Of a stretch of 18,274 nt of DNA, positions 1 through 7,440 are shown in pieces. The position numbers and the translations under genes are program-made. Position 1 is the first letter of the stretch; the number at the start of each line of letters is the position of its first letter. The notes under the pieces are model-generated. The model worked only from the letters and a program-made list of their open reading frames with translations. It did no database searches and was not told where the DNA came from. Source of the DNA: Pseudomonas_S sp047607345 (GTDB lineage Bacteria > Pseudomonadota > Gammaproteobacteria > Xanthomonadales > Xanthomonadaceae); the NCBI GenBank assembly GCA_047607345.1, contig JASGDF010000077.1:1-18274 (forward strand), written 5' to 3'.

Positions 1-106
1 GCACGATCACCGCGTCGCTGAAGGCGATCGCGAAGATGACCGCGCCCGCCAGGGTGGGGTGGCTGCCGATCCACTCCAGCGTGGCGTCGATCCAGGATGG
101 ATTCAT
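1..106 (-). CDS. DedA-family membrane protein, N-terminal fragment (partial)
   Basis: This leftward gene starts at the ATG complementary to 104-106 and runs off the left edge, so only 35 codons are visible. The translation begins MNPSWIDATLEWIGSHP and continues into a hydrophobic stretch with LAGAVIFAIAFSDAVIV. That 'HP-LAG-VIF-AF-DAVIV' pattern is the usual N-terminus of DedA/SNARE-associated inner-membrane proteins, which are linked to membrane lipid and envelope homeostasis; in Xanthomonadales some are fused to a PAP2 phosphatase. The fusion cannot be judged here because the rest is missing. The gene diverges from the kinase gene at 291, with a REP-like repeat between them. The family call rests on a short piece. 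Confidence 0.6.
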   Translation of the reverse strand, partial: MNPSWIDATLEWIGSHPTLAGAVIFAIAFSDAVIV

Positions 107-175
107 CCGCCGATTATAGGAGCGCGTCGATGACGCCTGGCTCAGCGGGGCGGCGGCTCCCGTGCGTGCCTGGGC

Positions 176-254
176 AAGTCGCTGGGTCCCCGCCATCGCG
201 GGGACGACGGCCCAGCATTTCGTCGTCCCCGCGAAGGCGGGGACCCAGCGACTT
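176..254. repeat. REP-like imperfect inverted repeat
   Basis: The arm at 176-210 (AAGTCGCTGGGTCCCCGCC, then ATCGCGGGGACGACG) is repeated inverted at 220-254 (TCGTCGTCCCCGCGAAGGC, then GGGGACCCAGCGACTT). The spacer is about 9 bases and each arm holds its own small hairpin. This is the type of dispersed intergenic palindrome common in Xanthomonadales. It lies between divergent genes, directly upstream of the kinase promoter. A shorter degenerate relative occurs at 17677-17700. Confidence 0.75.
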
Positions 255-278
255 CCGCGAACCGGCGCCGACACACCC

Positions 279-284
279 TAGAAT
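279..284 (+). promoter_or_regulatory. Candidate -10 box for a leaderless kinase transcript
   Basis: TAGAAT lies exactly six bases (GCGCCG) before the ATG at 291. A transcript starting at the usual distance from this -10 box would begin at or next to the start codon, and no Shine-Dalgarno sequence is present. No good -35 box is seen at the right distance. This is inferred from position and sequence only. Confidence 0.45.
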
Positions 285-290
285 GCGCCG

Positions 291-950
291 ATGAAATCGC
301 TGCCGGCCGACGTTTCCGCACTCAAGTCCGACAGTTTCGGTCGCATCCTGCTGGTGCGCGGAGGTACCGGACCGTTCGTACGCCGCGATCTGAGTGCCTC
401 GCCGTGGTGGCTGCGGCTACCGGCCTGGTGGCTGGCGCGGCGCGAGGCGCTGGCGCTGCGCCAGCTCGACGGAATGCCGGCCACGCCGCGGCTGCTGGGC
501 TGGGACGGTACCTGGCTGGACCGCAGCTTCATGCCGGGGCAGGCGATGTACCAGCGCCCGCCGCGCGGCGACTTGGCCTATTTCCGCGCCGCGCGCCGGC
601 TGCTGCAGCAGGTGCACCGGCGCGGCATCGCCCACAACGACCTGGCCAAGGAGGCCAACTGGCTGGTGCTGGAGGACGGCGGCCCGGCGCTGATCGACTT
701 CCAGCTGGCGGTGCGCGGCGATCCGCGCTCGCGCTGGATGCGCCTGCTCGCGCGCGAGGACCTGCGCCACCTGCTCAAGCACAAGCGCATGTACTGTCGC
801 GAGGCGCTGACCCCGGTCGAGCGGCGGCTGCTCAGGCGGCATTCGTGGGTGCGCGAGCTGTGGTTCGCCACCGGCAAGCCGGTCTACCGTTTCGTCACCC
901 GCCGGGTCCTGCACTGGGAGGACAACGAGGGGCAGGGGCCGAAGGCGTGA
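291..950 (+). CDS. RIO/lipopolysaccharide-kinase-like small protein kinase
   Basis: This 219-residue protein resembles the short RIO1/Kdo-kinase-like serine/threonine kinases of Xanthomonadales. The catalytic loop is clear: H115-N-D117-L-A-K-E-A-N123 matches the HxDxxxxN pattern, with D117 as presumed catalytic base and N123 as metal ligand. I135-D136-F-Q matches the metal-binding DFG position with Gln in place of Gly. The N-lobe is compact: the glycine-rich loop may be around residues 17-27 and the ATP lysine is not obvious (R31/R32 region). The C-terminal third is basic, with many Arg, which would suit an inner-membrane or RNA contact. The start is supported by the TAGAAT box six bases upstream. 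The substrate could be a lipid A/heptose sugar or a protein; the sequence does not decide. The next gene is unrelated. Confidence 0.75.
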   Translation: MKSLPADVSALKSDSFGRILLVRGGTGPFVRRDLSASPWWLRLPAWWLARREALALRQLDGMPATPRLLGWDGTWLDRSFMPGQAMYQRPPRGDLAYFRAARRLLQQVHRRGIAHNDLAKEANWLVLEDGGPALIDFQLAVRGDPRSRWMRLLAREDLRHLLKHKRMYCREALTPVERRLLRRHSWVRELWFATGKPVYRFVTRRVLHWEDNEGQGPKA

Positions 951-955
951 CCAAT

Positions 956-1041
956 CCCGCGTTGCGGGCTTGGCCCCCCAAAGTTGCTGCGCAACTTCGG
1001 GCCCCGGCCACTGGCTTGCCTATCCCCCGCGCCTTCGGCGC
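956..1041. terminator. Cluster of short hairpins after the kinase gene
   Basis: Three perfect hairpins follow the kinase stop codon: CCCGC/GCGGG (956-960/964-968), AAGTTGC/GCAACTT (981-987/991-997) and GCGCC/GGCGC with a TTC loop (1029-1033/1037-1041). None has a proper T-tract, although the last is followed by CCCCCCTTAA. Together they could stop or stabilise the kinase transcript. Nothing else is seen in the 950-1157 gap apart from the promoter below. Confidence 0.3.
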
Positions 1042-1121
1042 CCCCCTTAACATAGGAGGGCTTCACTCCATGACGAGCGCCGCGATCGTGCCGATATGTT
1101 CGTCGCTGGGCGAAGAGTCCT

Positions 1122-1127
1122 TAGAGT
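1122..1127 (+). promoter_or_regulatory. Candidate -10 box upstream of the SDR gene
   Basis: TAGAGT resembles the TAGAAT box in front of the kinase. It would place a transcription start near 1134, giving a leader of about 24 bases before the ATG at 1158. That leader is C-rich and has no Shine-Dalgarno site. A TTG codon sits six bases downstream of the box and is in frame, but the family start is at 1158. Confidence 0.35.
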
Positions 1128-1157
1128 GGGCCCTTGCCTCCCCATCCGAAACCCCCA

Positions 1158-1976
1158 ATGACCACCCTCGCAGGCAAGACCCTCTTCATCACCGGCGCCT
1201 CGCGCGGCATCGGCCTGGCGATCGCGCTGCGCGCCGCCCGCGACGGCGCCAACGTCGCGATCGCGGCCAAGTCGTCGGTGCCCAATCCGAAGCTGCCGGG
1301 CACCATCCACAGCGCCGCCGAGGCGGTCGTCGCGGCCGGCGGGCAGGGCCTGGCGCTGAAATGCGACATCCGCGAGGAAGACCAGGTGCGCGCGGCGGTC
1401 GCGGCCACGGTCGATGCATTCGGCGGCATCGACATCCTGGTCAACAACGCCAGCGCGATCTGGTTGCGCGGCGCGCTGGACACGCCGATCAAGCGTTTCG
1501 ACCTGATGCAGCAGGTCAACGCGCGCGGCAGTTTCCTGTGCGCGCAGGCCTGCCTGCCGCACCTGCTGCAGGCCGCCAACCCGCACATCCTGACTCTGGC
1601 GCCACCGCCCTCGCTGGACCCGAAGTGGTGGGGGCCGCACACCGGCTACACCCTGGCGAAGATGGGCATGAGCCTGGTCACGCTCGGGCTGGCGGCCGAA
1701 TTCGGCCCGCGGGGCGTGGCGGTCAACGCGCTGTGGCCGCGCACGCTGATCGCGACCGACGCACTGAACATGATTCCCGGGGTGGAGAGCGCCAATGGCC
1801 GCCGCCCGGAGATCGTGGCCGATGCCGCGCATGCGGTGCTGACCCGCGTGGCGGCGGGTTTCAGCGGCCGTTTCCTGATCGACGAGTCGGTGCTGGCCGA
1901 AGCCGGCGTGACCGACCTGTCCGGCTATGCGATCGATCCGACCGCGCGGCTGCTGCCGGACCTGTTCCTGGACTGA
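1158..1976 (+). CDS. HSDL2-like short-chain dehydrogenase/reductase
   Basis: This 272-residue classical SDR oxidoreductase carries the Rossmann motif T12-G-A-S-R-G-I-G19, an NNAS motif (DILVNNAS) and the active site Y164-T-L-A-K168. A serine at 152, twelve residues before the tyrosine, fits the catalytic Ser. The stretches HILTLAPPPSLDPKWW and AVNALWPRT are characteristic of the subgroup related to hydroxysteroid-dehydrogenase-like protein 2. NADP(H) preference is plausible from the Arg in the TGASRGIG turn and the Ala-Lys after beta-2, but is not certain. Substrates of the bacterial members are not established; lipid or fatty-acyl carbonyls are possible. The ATG at 1158 is chosen because the family begins with M-T-L-A-G-K just before the first strand; an upstream in-frame TTG at 1134 adds eight low-complexity residues. 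The gene stands alone, followed by a 354-base gap. Confidence 0.85.
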   Translation: MTTLAGKTLFITGASRGIGLAIALRAARDGANVAIAAKSSVPNPKLPGTIHSAAEAVVAAGGQGLALKCDIREEDQVRAAVAATVDAFGGIDILVNNASAIWLRGALDTPIKRFDLMQQVNARGSFLCAQACLPHLLQAANPHILTLAPPPSLDPKWWGPHTGYTLAKMGMSLVTLGLAAEFGPRGVAVNALWPRTLIATDALNMIPGVESANGRRPEIVADAAHAVLTRVAAGFSGRFLIDESVLAEAGVTDLSGYAIDPTARLLPDLFLD

Positions 1977-2330
1977 TGACGCGCTCTGTTTCCCGCGCGG
2001 ATCACCGTCGTGGCGTTCGGTTGCGCGCATCGGGGGGATGCCGGTTGTCCTGCATTCATGCCGGACGCTTGCTTTGTGTCAACTTAATGAATAGGTGTGA
2101 ATGTGGGGAACTCTCCATGCTCCAATGGTTTCAGCGGGCCGCGCCGTGCATGTCCGGGCGTGCGGCCTGGTTTGTGTCGTGTCTTGCGAGAATTGGGGCG
2201 GCGCCGGCAAATGGTCGGGAACGGGCCCCGCTAGCTTCGCGGCTCGAACGTTGGTGGGGCAAGGGGGTGTTCCCTGACGTATCAGCTTGAACAGCCGGAG
2301 GCTTCCGGCGTTGTCCATCGAGGAATCTGC
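1977..2330. other. Non-coding gap upstream of the glycosyltransferase pair
   Basis: No credible gene is visible. The sequence has lower GC than the genes around it, especially at 2065-2110 (TTGCTTTGTGTCAACTTAAT and onward), the likeliest promoter zone. I see TTGCTT at 2069-2074 with a weak TAGGTG 17 bases later, which is poor support. A small hairpin, GCCGGA/TCCGGC (2294-2299/2304-2309, GGCT loop), lies just before the ribosome-binding site of the next gene. The long leader could carry regulation, but no known riboswitch is recognisable. Confidence 0.4.
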
Positions 2331-3494
2331 ATGTCGTCCGAATTCGATAGTCCGAGCGGTATCCCTGAGGTCTCCGTGGTGATCTGCACGCTCAACGAGC
2401 ATGAAGCCATCGCCGGCGTTCTCGGTGACGTCACCGCGGCGCTGTCCGGATGCAGCCACGAGATCATCGTGGTCGATGACTCCAAGGACGAGCGTACCGC
2501 CGATGCGGTGCGTGGCTTCGCCGCCGACCACGCCGGGGTGCGCCTGCTGCGCCGGCGTAACGGCCGTGGCCTGGCCTCGGCGGCGATCGAGGGCTGGGAC
2601 CGCGCGCGCGGCCGCACCCTGGCGCTGATGGACGGCGACGGCCAGCACGATCCGGAGCTGGTGGCGCGCATGCTGGCCGCGCGCGGCGAGGCCGATGTGG
2701 TGATCGCCAGCCGTTATCTGGACTCGGACCAATCCGGCCTGGGCCGCGCTCGCCACCTGCTCAGCTGCGGTGGGGTCTGGCTGACCCGGGCCCTGCTCGG
2801 GCTGCGCCTGGCCGACCCGATGAGCGGCTGCTTTCTGATGACCCGGCAGTGGTACCAGAAGACCCGGCCGAGCCTGTCCGGGATGGGTTTCAAGATCCTG
2901 CTCGACGTGCTGGCGCCGCCGGATGGCGTGCGGCCGCGGATCGCGCAGATCCCGACCTGCCTGCGCAGCCGCGCCGGCGGCGAGTCCAAGCTCGACCTGA
3001 GGGTGCTGCTGGAGCTGGGCGCGCAGCTGTGCGAGAAGGCCGCGCGCGGCCGGGTGTCGGCGCGTGCCGCCCTGTTTTTCGGCGTCGGCCTCAGCGGACT
3101 TCTGGTGCATCTGGCGGTATTGTGGGCGACCACCACGGCAGGGTTGCCGTTCTGGCTGGCCCAACTGCTGGCGATCTGCATGGCGATGACCTGGAACTTC
3201 GTTTTCAACAACCTGCTGACCTTCCGCGACCGGCGCTTGACCGGGTTGCGTATGTGGCATGGGCTGGTGATGTTCTACGCCAGCTGCCTGAGCGGAGCGA
3301 TCGTCAGCGAAACGCTCGGCAGCGCGCTGGCCGCGCTGCATGCGCCCTATCTGCTGGCCGGTACCGCCGGGGCGCTGATTGCCGGGGTCTGGAACTACCA
3401 GGTCGCCAAGCGCACCGCGTGGCGCAAGCGCGAGCCCGCCGTGGCCGCGACGATCGTCGAGGCGGATATCGGCGCGGCTGCACTGGAGAAGTGA
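2331..3494 (+). CDS. GT2 polyprenyl-phosphate sugar synthase fused to a GtrA domain
   Basis: This 387-residue protein has two parts. Residues 12-235 form a GT-A fold family 2 glycosyltransferase of the dolichol-phosphate-mannose-synthase type: SVVICTLNE opens the domain, VVDD at 47-50 holds the first acidic pair, and M100-D-G-D-G-Q-H-D-P108 is the metal/sugar-nucleotide motif. Residues about 246-375 form a GtrA-like four-helix membrane domain, with MTWNFVFNNLLTFRDR as its typical loop. GT2 enzymes of this kind move a hexose from a nucleotide sugar to a polyprenyl phosphate, and GtrA domains are linked to flipping the product. GAGGA at 2320-2324 sits six bases before the ATG. The GT-C gene 49 bases downstream suggests donor maker plus donor user. 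The sugar (mannose, glucose or other) cannot be read from sequence. Confidence 0.87.
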   Translation: MSSEFDSPSGIPEVSVVICTLNEHEAIAGVLGDVTAALSGCSHEIIVVDDSKDERTADAVRGFAADHAGVRLLRRRNGRGLASAAIEGWDRARGRTLALMDGDGQHDPELVARMLAARGEADVVIASRYLDSDQSGLGRARHLLSCGGVWLTRALLGLRLADPMSGCFLMTRQWYQKTRPSLSGMGFKILLDVLAPPDGVRPRIAQIPTCLRSRAGGESKLDLRVLLELGAQLCEKAARGRVSARAALFFGVGLSGLLVHLAVLWATTTAGLPFWLAQLLAICMAMTWNFVFNNLLTFRDRRLTGLRMWHGLVMFYASCLSGAIVSETLGSALAALHAPYLLAGTAGALIAGVWNYQVAKRTAWRKREPAVAATIVEADIGAAALEK

Positions 3495-3543
3495 GCCCGA
3501 TGCGGGATGTCAGCGGGATGTGCCGGCGGCGTGCGCGGACTTC

Positions 3544-5043
3544 ATGTCCATGAGTTCTGATTCACTGCGAGAGCCGGTCGCGCCTGCTGCGGAAAACCTG
3601 GCGCGGACCCATTGGCGGCTGTTGCTGGGCGTCACCGTGTTGGCGTTCGTGCTGCGGGTACTGGCCGCGTTGCCGCCCGCCTTCCATCATCCCGACGAAG
3701 TCTGGCAGTACCTGGAACCGGCCCATCACCTGGTGTTTGACCGCTGGGTGGTGGCCTGGGAGTACCGCGACGGTATCCGTACCTGGTTGATTCCGCTGCT
3801 GTTGGCCGGGCCGATGAAGCTGGGCGCGCTGATCGCGCCCGACAGTGGCCTGTACCTGCTGCTGCCCAAGTTGCTGCTGGTGGTGCTTTCGCTGTCGGTG
3901 GTGGTGTCCTCCACGCTGATGGGCCTGCGCATCTCGCGGCTGCACGGGGTGATGGCCGGCCTGGTGACGGCGACCTGGGCCGAGCTGGTGTACTTCGGCC
4001 CGCGGGCGATGTCCGAGCCGGTGTCGCTGGCGCTGTTCTTTCCGGTGGCGTGGCTGCTGTGCCGTCCCGCGGCGCAGCGCAGCGCGGCGACCTACCTCTC
4101 GGCCGGCGTTCTGCTCGGGCTGTGCTTCAGCGCGCGCTTCCAGCTGGCGCCCGCGCTGGGCGTCATCGCGTTGTGGGCGTGCCGGCTGCAGTGGCGTGCC
4201 TGGACCTGGCTGATCGCCGGCGGCCTGCTGGGCCTGGGCGTGGACGCGCTGGTCGATGGCCTGGTCGGGGGGCATCCGCCGCTGATGTGGATCTACGAGA
4301 ATTTCCACATCAACCTGGTGGAGAACAAGAGCGCCATCTATGGCGTGGATCCGCCCTACTGGTATCTCACCCGGATCGCCAATGTCTGGCGGCTGGCGTT
4401 TCTGGCGATAGTGCCCTTGATGATCGTCGGCGCGCGGCGCTATCCGGCGCTGCTGATGGTGGCGGTGGTGAACGTTCTGGCGCACTCGGCGATCCCGCAC
4501 AAGGAGTACCGCTTCGTATTGCTGTCGGTGGCGCTCATGGTGTTCCTGGCCGCAATCGGCAGCGTCGATGTGCTGCAGCGCTACAAGTTCGGCAGTGATG
4601 GGCGGCGGGAACGCGCTTTCAGGTGGATCGTCCTGGCCTGGCTCGTGGCGTCACTGCTGGTGGGGGTCGCCGGACCCCTGAAACGCCAATGGAAGGGCGG
4701 GCGCGCCCTGGTTACCGCACTGCAACTGGCCGGGAATGATTCCAGGACGTGTGGCTTCGCCCTGTATCAGCCTCCTCATCCATTGACCGCGGCCTATGTC
4801 TACTATCACCGGGATACTCCGCTGTACCTGTTCACCGGGGCGGATGCTGCCGAGGCGTTGAAATATCAGGACGCCTTCAATGTGGTGCTGTCGAACGGCA
4901 ATGTGCCGGTGCTGAGCGAACGGTACAAATTGGTGGGGTGCACGAGCGGGGCCTATTGCGTATACCGGCGGCCCGGCGCTTGCCATGGCGTTGTCCCGGC
5001 GGAATATGACGTCAACGCGGTGCTGTCGCGACTGGGTAAATAG
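3544..5043 (+). CDS. GT22 (Alg9/PIG-B-like) GT-C mannosyltransferase
   Basis: This is a roughly 499-residue polytopic membrane protein. After one membrane segment (residues 25-45) comes HHP-D51-E52-VWQYLEPAHH, the first-loop acidic motif of GT-C glycosyltransferases in the form typical of GT22. H319-K-E-Y-R-F324 matches the HKE-RF motif that Alg9 and GPI mannosyltransferases carry late in the membrane region. Eukaryotic GT22 enzymes use dolichol-phosphate-mannose on the luminal side. In bacteria the family is uncommon and its acceptors are mostly unknown. The ATG at 3544 (or 3550) has no clear ribosome-binding site; an in-frame extension reaches further upstream but overlaps the preceding gene and looks non-protein-like. 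It is likely co-transcribed with the GT2-GtrA gene, which would supply a polyprenyl-linked donor. The acceptor could be a glycolipid, O-antigen or protein. Confidence 0.82.
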   Translation: MSMSSDSLREPVAPAAENLARTHWRLLLGVTVLAFVLRVLAALPPAFHHPDEVWQYLEPAHHLVFDRWVVAWEYRDGIRTWLIPLLLAGPMKLGALIAPDSGLYLLLPKLLLVVLSLSVVVSSTLMGLRISRLHGVMAGLVTATWAELVYFGPRAMSEPVSLALFFPVAWLLCRPAAQRSAATYLSAGVLLGLCFSARFQLAPALGVIALWACRLQWRAWTWLIAGGLLGLGVDALVDGLVGGHPPLMWIYENFHINLVENKSAIYGVDPPYWYLTRIANVWRLAFLAIVPLMIVGARRYPALLMVAVVNVLAHSAIPHKEYRFVLLSVALMVFLAAIGSVDVLQRYKFGSDGRRERAFRWIVLAWLVASLLVGVAGPLKRQWKGGRALVTALQLAGNDSRTCGFALYQPPHPLTAAYVYYHRDTPLYLFTGADAAEALKYQDAFNVVLSNGNVPVLSERYKLVGCTSGAYCVYRRPGACHGVVPAEYDVNAVLSRLGK

Positions 5044-5077
5044 GCGTTGATGCCTCTGTTCAAGGCCGTGTTGGGTT

Positions 5078-5095
5078 GCCCCGGCTGCGCGGGGC
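5078..5095. terminator. Hairpin after the GT22 gene
   Basis: GCCCCG (5078-5083) pairs with CGGGGC (5090-5095) around a six-base loop, 35 bases after the GT22 stop codon. There is no T-tract, so intrinsic termination is uncertain. It fits as the 3' end of the glycosyltransferase unit. Confidence 0.35.
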
Positions 5096-5149
5096 TGACG
5101 GGCCAGGGCTGAATTGTCCAGTAGGTTTCCTCCAGGGCGGCTCCTCGCC

Positions 5150-5189
5150 GATCCATGAAGGTCATGGATCCCCGGATTGGTTGTATTAT
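5150..5189 (+). promoter_or_regulatory. Perfect inverted repeat and -10-like box upstream of argD
   Basis: GATCCATGA (5150-5158) is perfectly inverted as TCATGGATC (5162-5170) around AGG. Fourteen bases further on, in an AT-richer stretch, TATTAT (5184-5189) is a plausible -10 box, which would place the right arm over the -35 position. This arrangement could be a repressor or activator site (for example for arginine control), but it does not match an ARG box that I recognise. Nothing else coding is seen between 5044 and 5310; GGGCG/CGCCC at 5226-5239 is a minor hairpin. Confidence 0.35.
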
Positions 5190-5310
5190 TGCGACGTATC
5201 GTTCCATTTGTGACGCTGTCGGGGAGGGCGCCATCGCCCGGCGGACACCGGTGCAAATGAGCGAAAATGCCTGCCCCGCTTCCGGGTGCCTTTCGAGCCT
5301 TGCGCACGCC

Positions 5311-6543
5311 ATGAGTACTGTCATCGACTCCCCGCTGTCCCTCGCGCACTACTACCTGCCGGTCTACCGTCCGCGCCAGGTGGTGCTGGAACGAGGCCAG
5401 GGGTCGCGGGTGTGGGATAGCGAAGGGCATGAGTATGTCGACCTGTCCGCGGGCATCGCGGTGTGCAGCCTCGGTCACGGCGATCCGGACCTGGTCGCGG
5501 CGCTGACCGAGCAGGCCGGCAAGCTGTGGCATACCAGCAATGTGTTCTACAGCGAGCCGCCGCTGCGGCTGGCCGAGGAACTGGTGACCGCCTCGCGCTT
5601 CGCGCGGAAGGTGTTCCTGTGCAACTCCGGCACCGAGGCCAACGAGGCGGCGATCAAGCTGGTGCGCAAGTGGGCCGCCGGCCAGGGACGCGCGCCTGAC
5701 CGGCGGGTGATCGTCACCTTCCGTGGCAGCTTCCACGGCCGCAGCCTGGCGGCGGTGACCGCCACCGCCCAGCCCAAGTACCAGGAAGGCTACGAGCCAC
5801 TGCCGGGTGGTTTCCGCTACGTCGACTTCAACGACGAGATCCAACTGGAGACCGCGATGGCCGCCGGCGACGTGGCCGCGGTGATGCTCGAGCCGGTGCA
5901 GGGCGAGGGTGGCGTGATGCCGGCCAAGGCTGGCTTCCTGCAGCGCGTGCGCGAGTTGTGCGATCACCACGGCGCGCTGCTGGTACTGGACGAGATCCAG
6001 TGCGGCATGGGCCGTACCGGCACGCTGTTCGCGCACTGGCAGGACCAGGTGACGCCGGACATCGTGACCCTGGCCAAGGCGCTCGGCGGTGGCTTCCCGA
6101 TCGGCGCGATGCTGGCAGGGCCGAAGGTCGCCGAGACGATGCAGTTCGGCGCGCATGGCACCACCTTCGGCGGCAACCCGCTGGCGGCGGCGGTGGCGCG
6201 CGTGGCGCTGCGCAAGCTGGCTTCGGCGCAGATCGCGACCAACGTGAGCCGGCAGGCGCAGGCGCTGCGCAAGGCGCTGGAAGAAATTGGCCGCGAAACC
6301 GGGGTGTTTGCCCAGGTGCGCGGTCGCGGCCTGATGCTGGGCGCGGTGCTGGCCCCGGCCCATGCCGGCCAGGCCGGCGCGATCCTCGATGCCGCCGCCG
6401 GGCAGGGCCTGCTCGCGTTGCAGGCGGGGCCGGATGTACTGCGCTTCGTGCCGGCCCTGAACATCACCGACGCCGAGCTGGCCGCGGGCGTCATCCGCCT
6501 GCGCGAGGCGGTGTCTGGCTATCTCGCCAGCCGCAAGGACTGA
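5311..6543 (+). CDS. argD: Acetylornithine aminotransferase (ArgD), PLP class III
   Basis: This 410-residue class III (fold type I) aminotransferase is of the ArgD family, which interconverts N-acetylglutamate semialdehyde and N-acetylornithine in arginine synthesis and often also acts as succinyldiaminopimelate aminotransferase. Features in order are HYYLPVYRP at the start, the cofactor-phosphate loop NSGTEANEAAIKL, the cofactor-stacking segment SFHGR, LEPVQGEGG, the PLP-ring motif DEIQCGMGRTG, and the Schiff-base lysine K256 in TLAKALGGGFPIG. HGTTFGGNPLA follows and is strongly ArgD-like. The ATG at 5311 gives the expected family N-terminus. An ATG at 5257 is also in frame, but its extra residues do not look conserved, and neither start has a good Shine-Dalgarno site. 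No other arginine gene is nearby. The class III neighbours AstC and GabT are less likely. Confidence 0.9.
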   Translation: MSTVIDSPLSLAHYYLPVYRPRQVVLERGQGSRVWDSEGHEYVDLSAGIAVCSLGHGDPDLVAALTEQAGKLWHTSNVFYSEPPLRLAEELVTASRFARKVFLCNSGTEANEAAIKLVRKWAAGQGRAPDRRVIVTFRGSFHGRSLAAVTATAQPKYQEGYEPLPGGFRYVDFNDEIQLETAMAAGDVAAVMLEPVQGEGGVMPAKAGFLQRVRELCDHHGALLVLDEIQCGMGRTGTLFAHWQDQVTPDIVTLAKALGGGFPIGAMLAGPKVAETMQFGAHGTTFGGNPLAAAVARVALRKLASAQIATNVSRQAQALRKALEEIGRETGVFAQVRGRGLMLGAVLAPAHAGQAGAILDAAAGQGLLALQAGPDVLRFVPALNITDAELAAGVIRLREAVSGYLASRKD

Positions 6544-6552
6544 CCGCGCGGG

Positions 6553-6623
6553 CCTGTCCGTTCGGCACGATCGCACACGGCCGGCGAGCTGCCGGCCGGC
6601 TGGCCGTGGAGGGGTCGGACAGG
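6553..6623. terminator. Nested stem-loops between convergent argD and HAD genes
   Basis: CCTGTCCG (6553-6560) pairs with CGGACAGG (6616-6623) as an outer stem. Inside it, CACGGCC (6576-6582) can pair with GGCCGTG (6602-6608), or alternatively CGGCCGGC (6578-6585) with GCCGGCCG (6591-6598). The structure lies in the 105-base gap between two converging genes and would serve as a bidirectional terminator, though without a T-tract. Confidence 0.5.
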
Positions 6624-6648
6624 TCGAGCCGGTGCCAGGGGCACTCGG

Positions 6649-7263
6649 TCATACCAGCCCGAAGCGTCGCAACACCCGCCGCATCGACGCGGCGCCGCTG
6701 ACCGTATCGGCATGCAGCCCGGCGGCGCGCGCGCCGCGCACGTTGACGAACAGGTTGTCGATGAACAGCGTGGTTGCCGCGCTTGCGCCCAACCGCGCCA
6801 GCGCCCGTTCGTAGACCTGCGCCTGCGGCTTGCGACCGCCCAGCGCGCCGCTGCACAACACACGTCCACGCAGCGGCTCCGCCAGCGCCGGCACGATCAA
6901 CGGTACCGCCCCGGCCATCAGCGCTCCGTTGTTGGTCAGCACCGCCACCGGCATGCGCGCGGCCACCTGCTGCACCATCTCCTGGACCCGCGTATCGACG
7001 CTGCACGCGGCAACCCGCGCGGCGATCCATGTCGGCTCGTCGACCGGCGCGCCGAGATCTTCGCTCAGGCGGCGCAGATAGTCCGCGGTGGACAGCTCGC
7101 CACCGTCATAGGCGGTCTCCAGGCCCGAGTCGAACAGCGCCGCGGCGACCCGCTCCGGCGTGCTGCCGGTGCTGTCGGCGAGATGGGCGAAGCGTAGCGG
7201 ACGTGCGTATTCGGCCAGCACGCCGTCGAAGTCGAGCAGCAACAGGTTGAGGGTGGGGCTCAT
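6649..7263 (-). CDS. HAD-IA family hydrolase
   Basis: This 204-residue haloacid-dehalogenase superfamily phosphatase shows all four motifs: LLLD11-F-D13-GVL (nucleophile and acid/base Asp), LT110-NNGAL, GGRK145-P and LFID169-N. The helical cap lies after motif I, as in the HAD-IA/C1 subclass of small phosphatases acting on sugar or nucleotide phosphates. The substrate cannot be named. The start is the ATG complementary to 7261-7263. It diverges from the TonB receptor at 7596 across a 332-base regulatory gap and converges on argD. A clearly homologous but broken copy lies at 10375-10984 in the same position relative to a second receptor, so HAD plus receptor looks like a duplicated unit. Confidence 0.85.
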   Translation of the reverse strand: MSPTLNLLLLDFDGVLAEYARPLRFAHLADSTGSTPERVAAALFDSGLETAYDGGELSTADYLRRLSEDLGAPVDEPTWIAARVAACSVDTRVQEMVQQVAARMPVAVLTNNGALMAGAVPLIVPALAEPLRGRVLCSGALGGRKPQAQVYERALARLGASAATTLFIDNLFVNVRGARAAGLHADTVSGAASMRRVLRRFGLV

Positions 7264-7422
7264 CGGCGCATGCCCGCAACAGTGGATGTGTGCGCGTTGA
7301 TGAAAGAGCGATAGGGGCGCAAGGGGGCGGTGGCGTGGCGGAGACAGTCTGCAGGATACCCGCGCCCGGCGCCCGGGCTGTTGTTCAGCTGCTCGCCGAG
7401 GCGGGCTTTAGATGTTCATGAA

Positions 7423-7436
7423 TGGAAAAAATTCCA
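7423..7436. promoter_or_regulatory. AT-rich inverted repeat in the divergent promoter region
   Basis: TGGAA (7423-7427) and TTCCA (7432-7436) flank AAAA, immediately after the palindrome TTCATGAA (7415-7422). The stretch stands out as AT-rich in a GC-rich setting, within the gap shared by the HAD gene and the TonB receptor. It could be a UP-like element or an operator; no regulator can be named. It is not conserved upstream of the second receptor. Confidence 0.3.
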
Positions 7437-7440
7437 CAAC

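Noticed and set aside
1134..1157. TTG start eight codons upstream of the SDR ATG
   Set aside because: The added residues are proline-rich and outside the SDR fold, and the ATG at 1158 gives the family-typical N-terminus.
404..2290. A long forward open frame across the kinase and SDR genes
   Set aside because: It is Ala/Arg/Gly-rich with no domain, and overlaps two genes with clear catalytic motifs in other frames.
3379..3543. Extended N-terminus for the GT22 protein
   Set aside because: The extension overlaps the end of the GT2-GtrA gene out of frame and is Arg/Ser/Pro-rich without a helix. The hydrophobic start follows the ATG at 3544.
5311..6543. AstC or GabT instead of ArgD
   Set aside because: All are class III aminotransferases, but the YYLPVYRP start and HGTTFGGNPLA region fit the Xanthomonadales ArgD type best. 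No ast or gab genes are adjacent.
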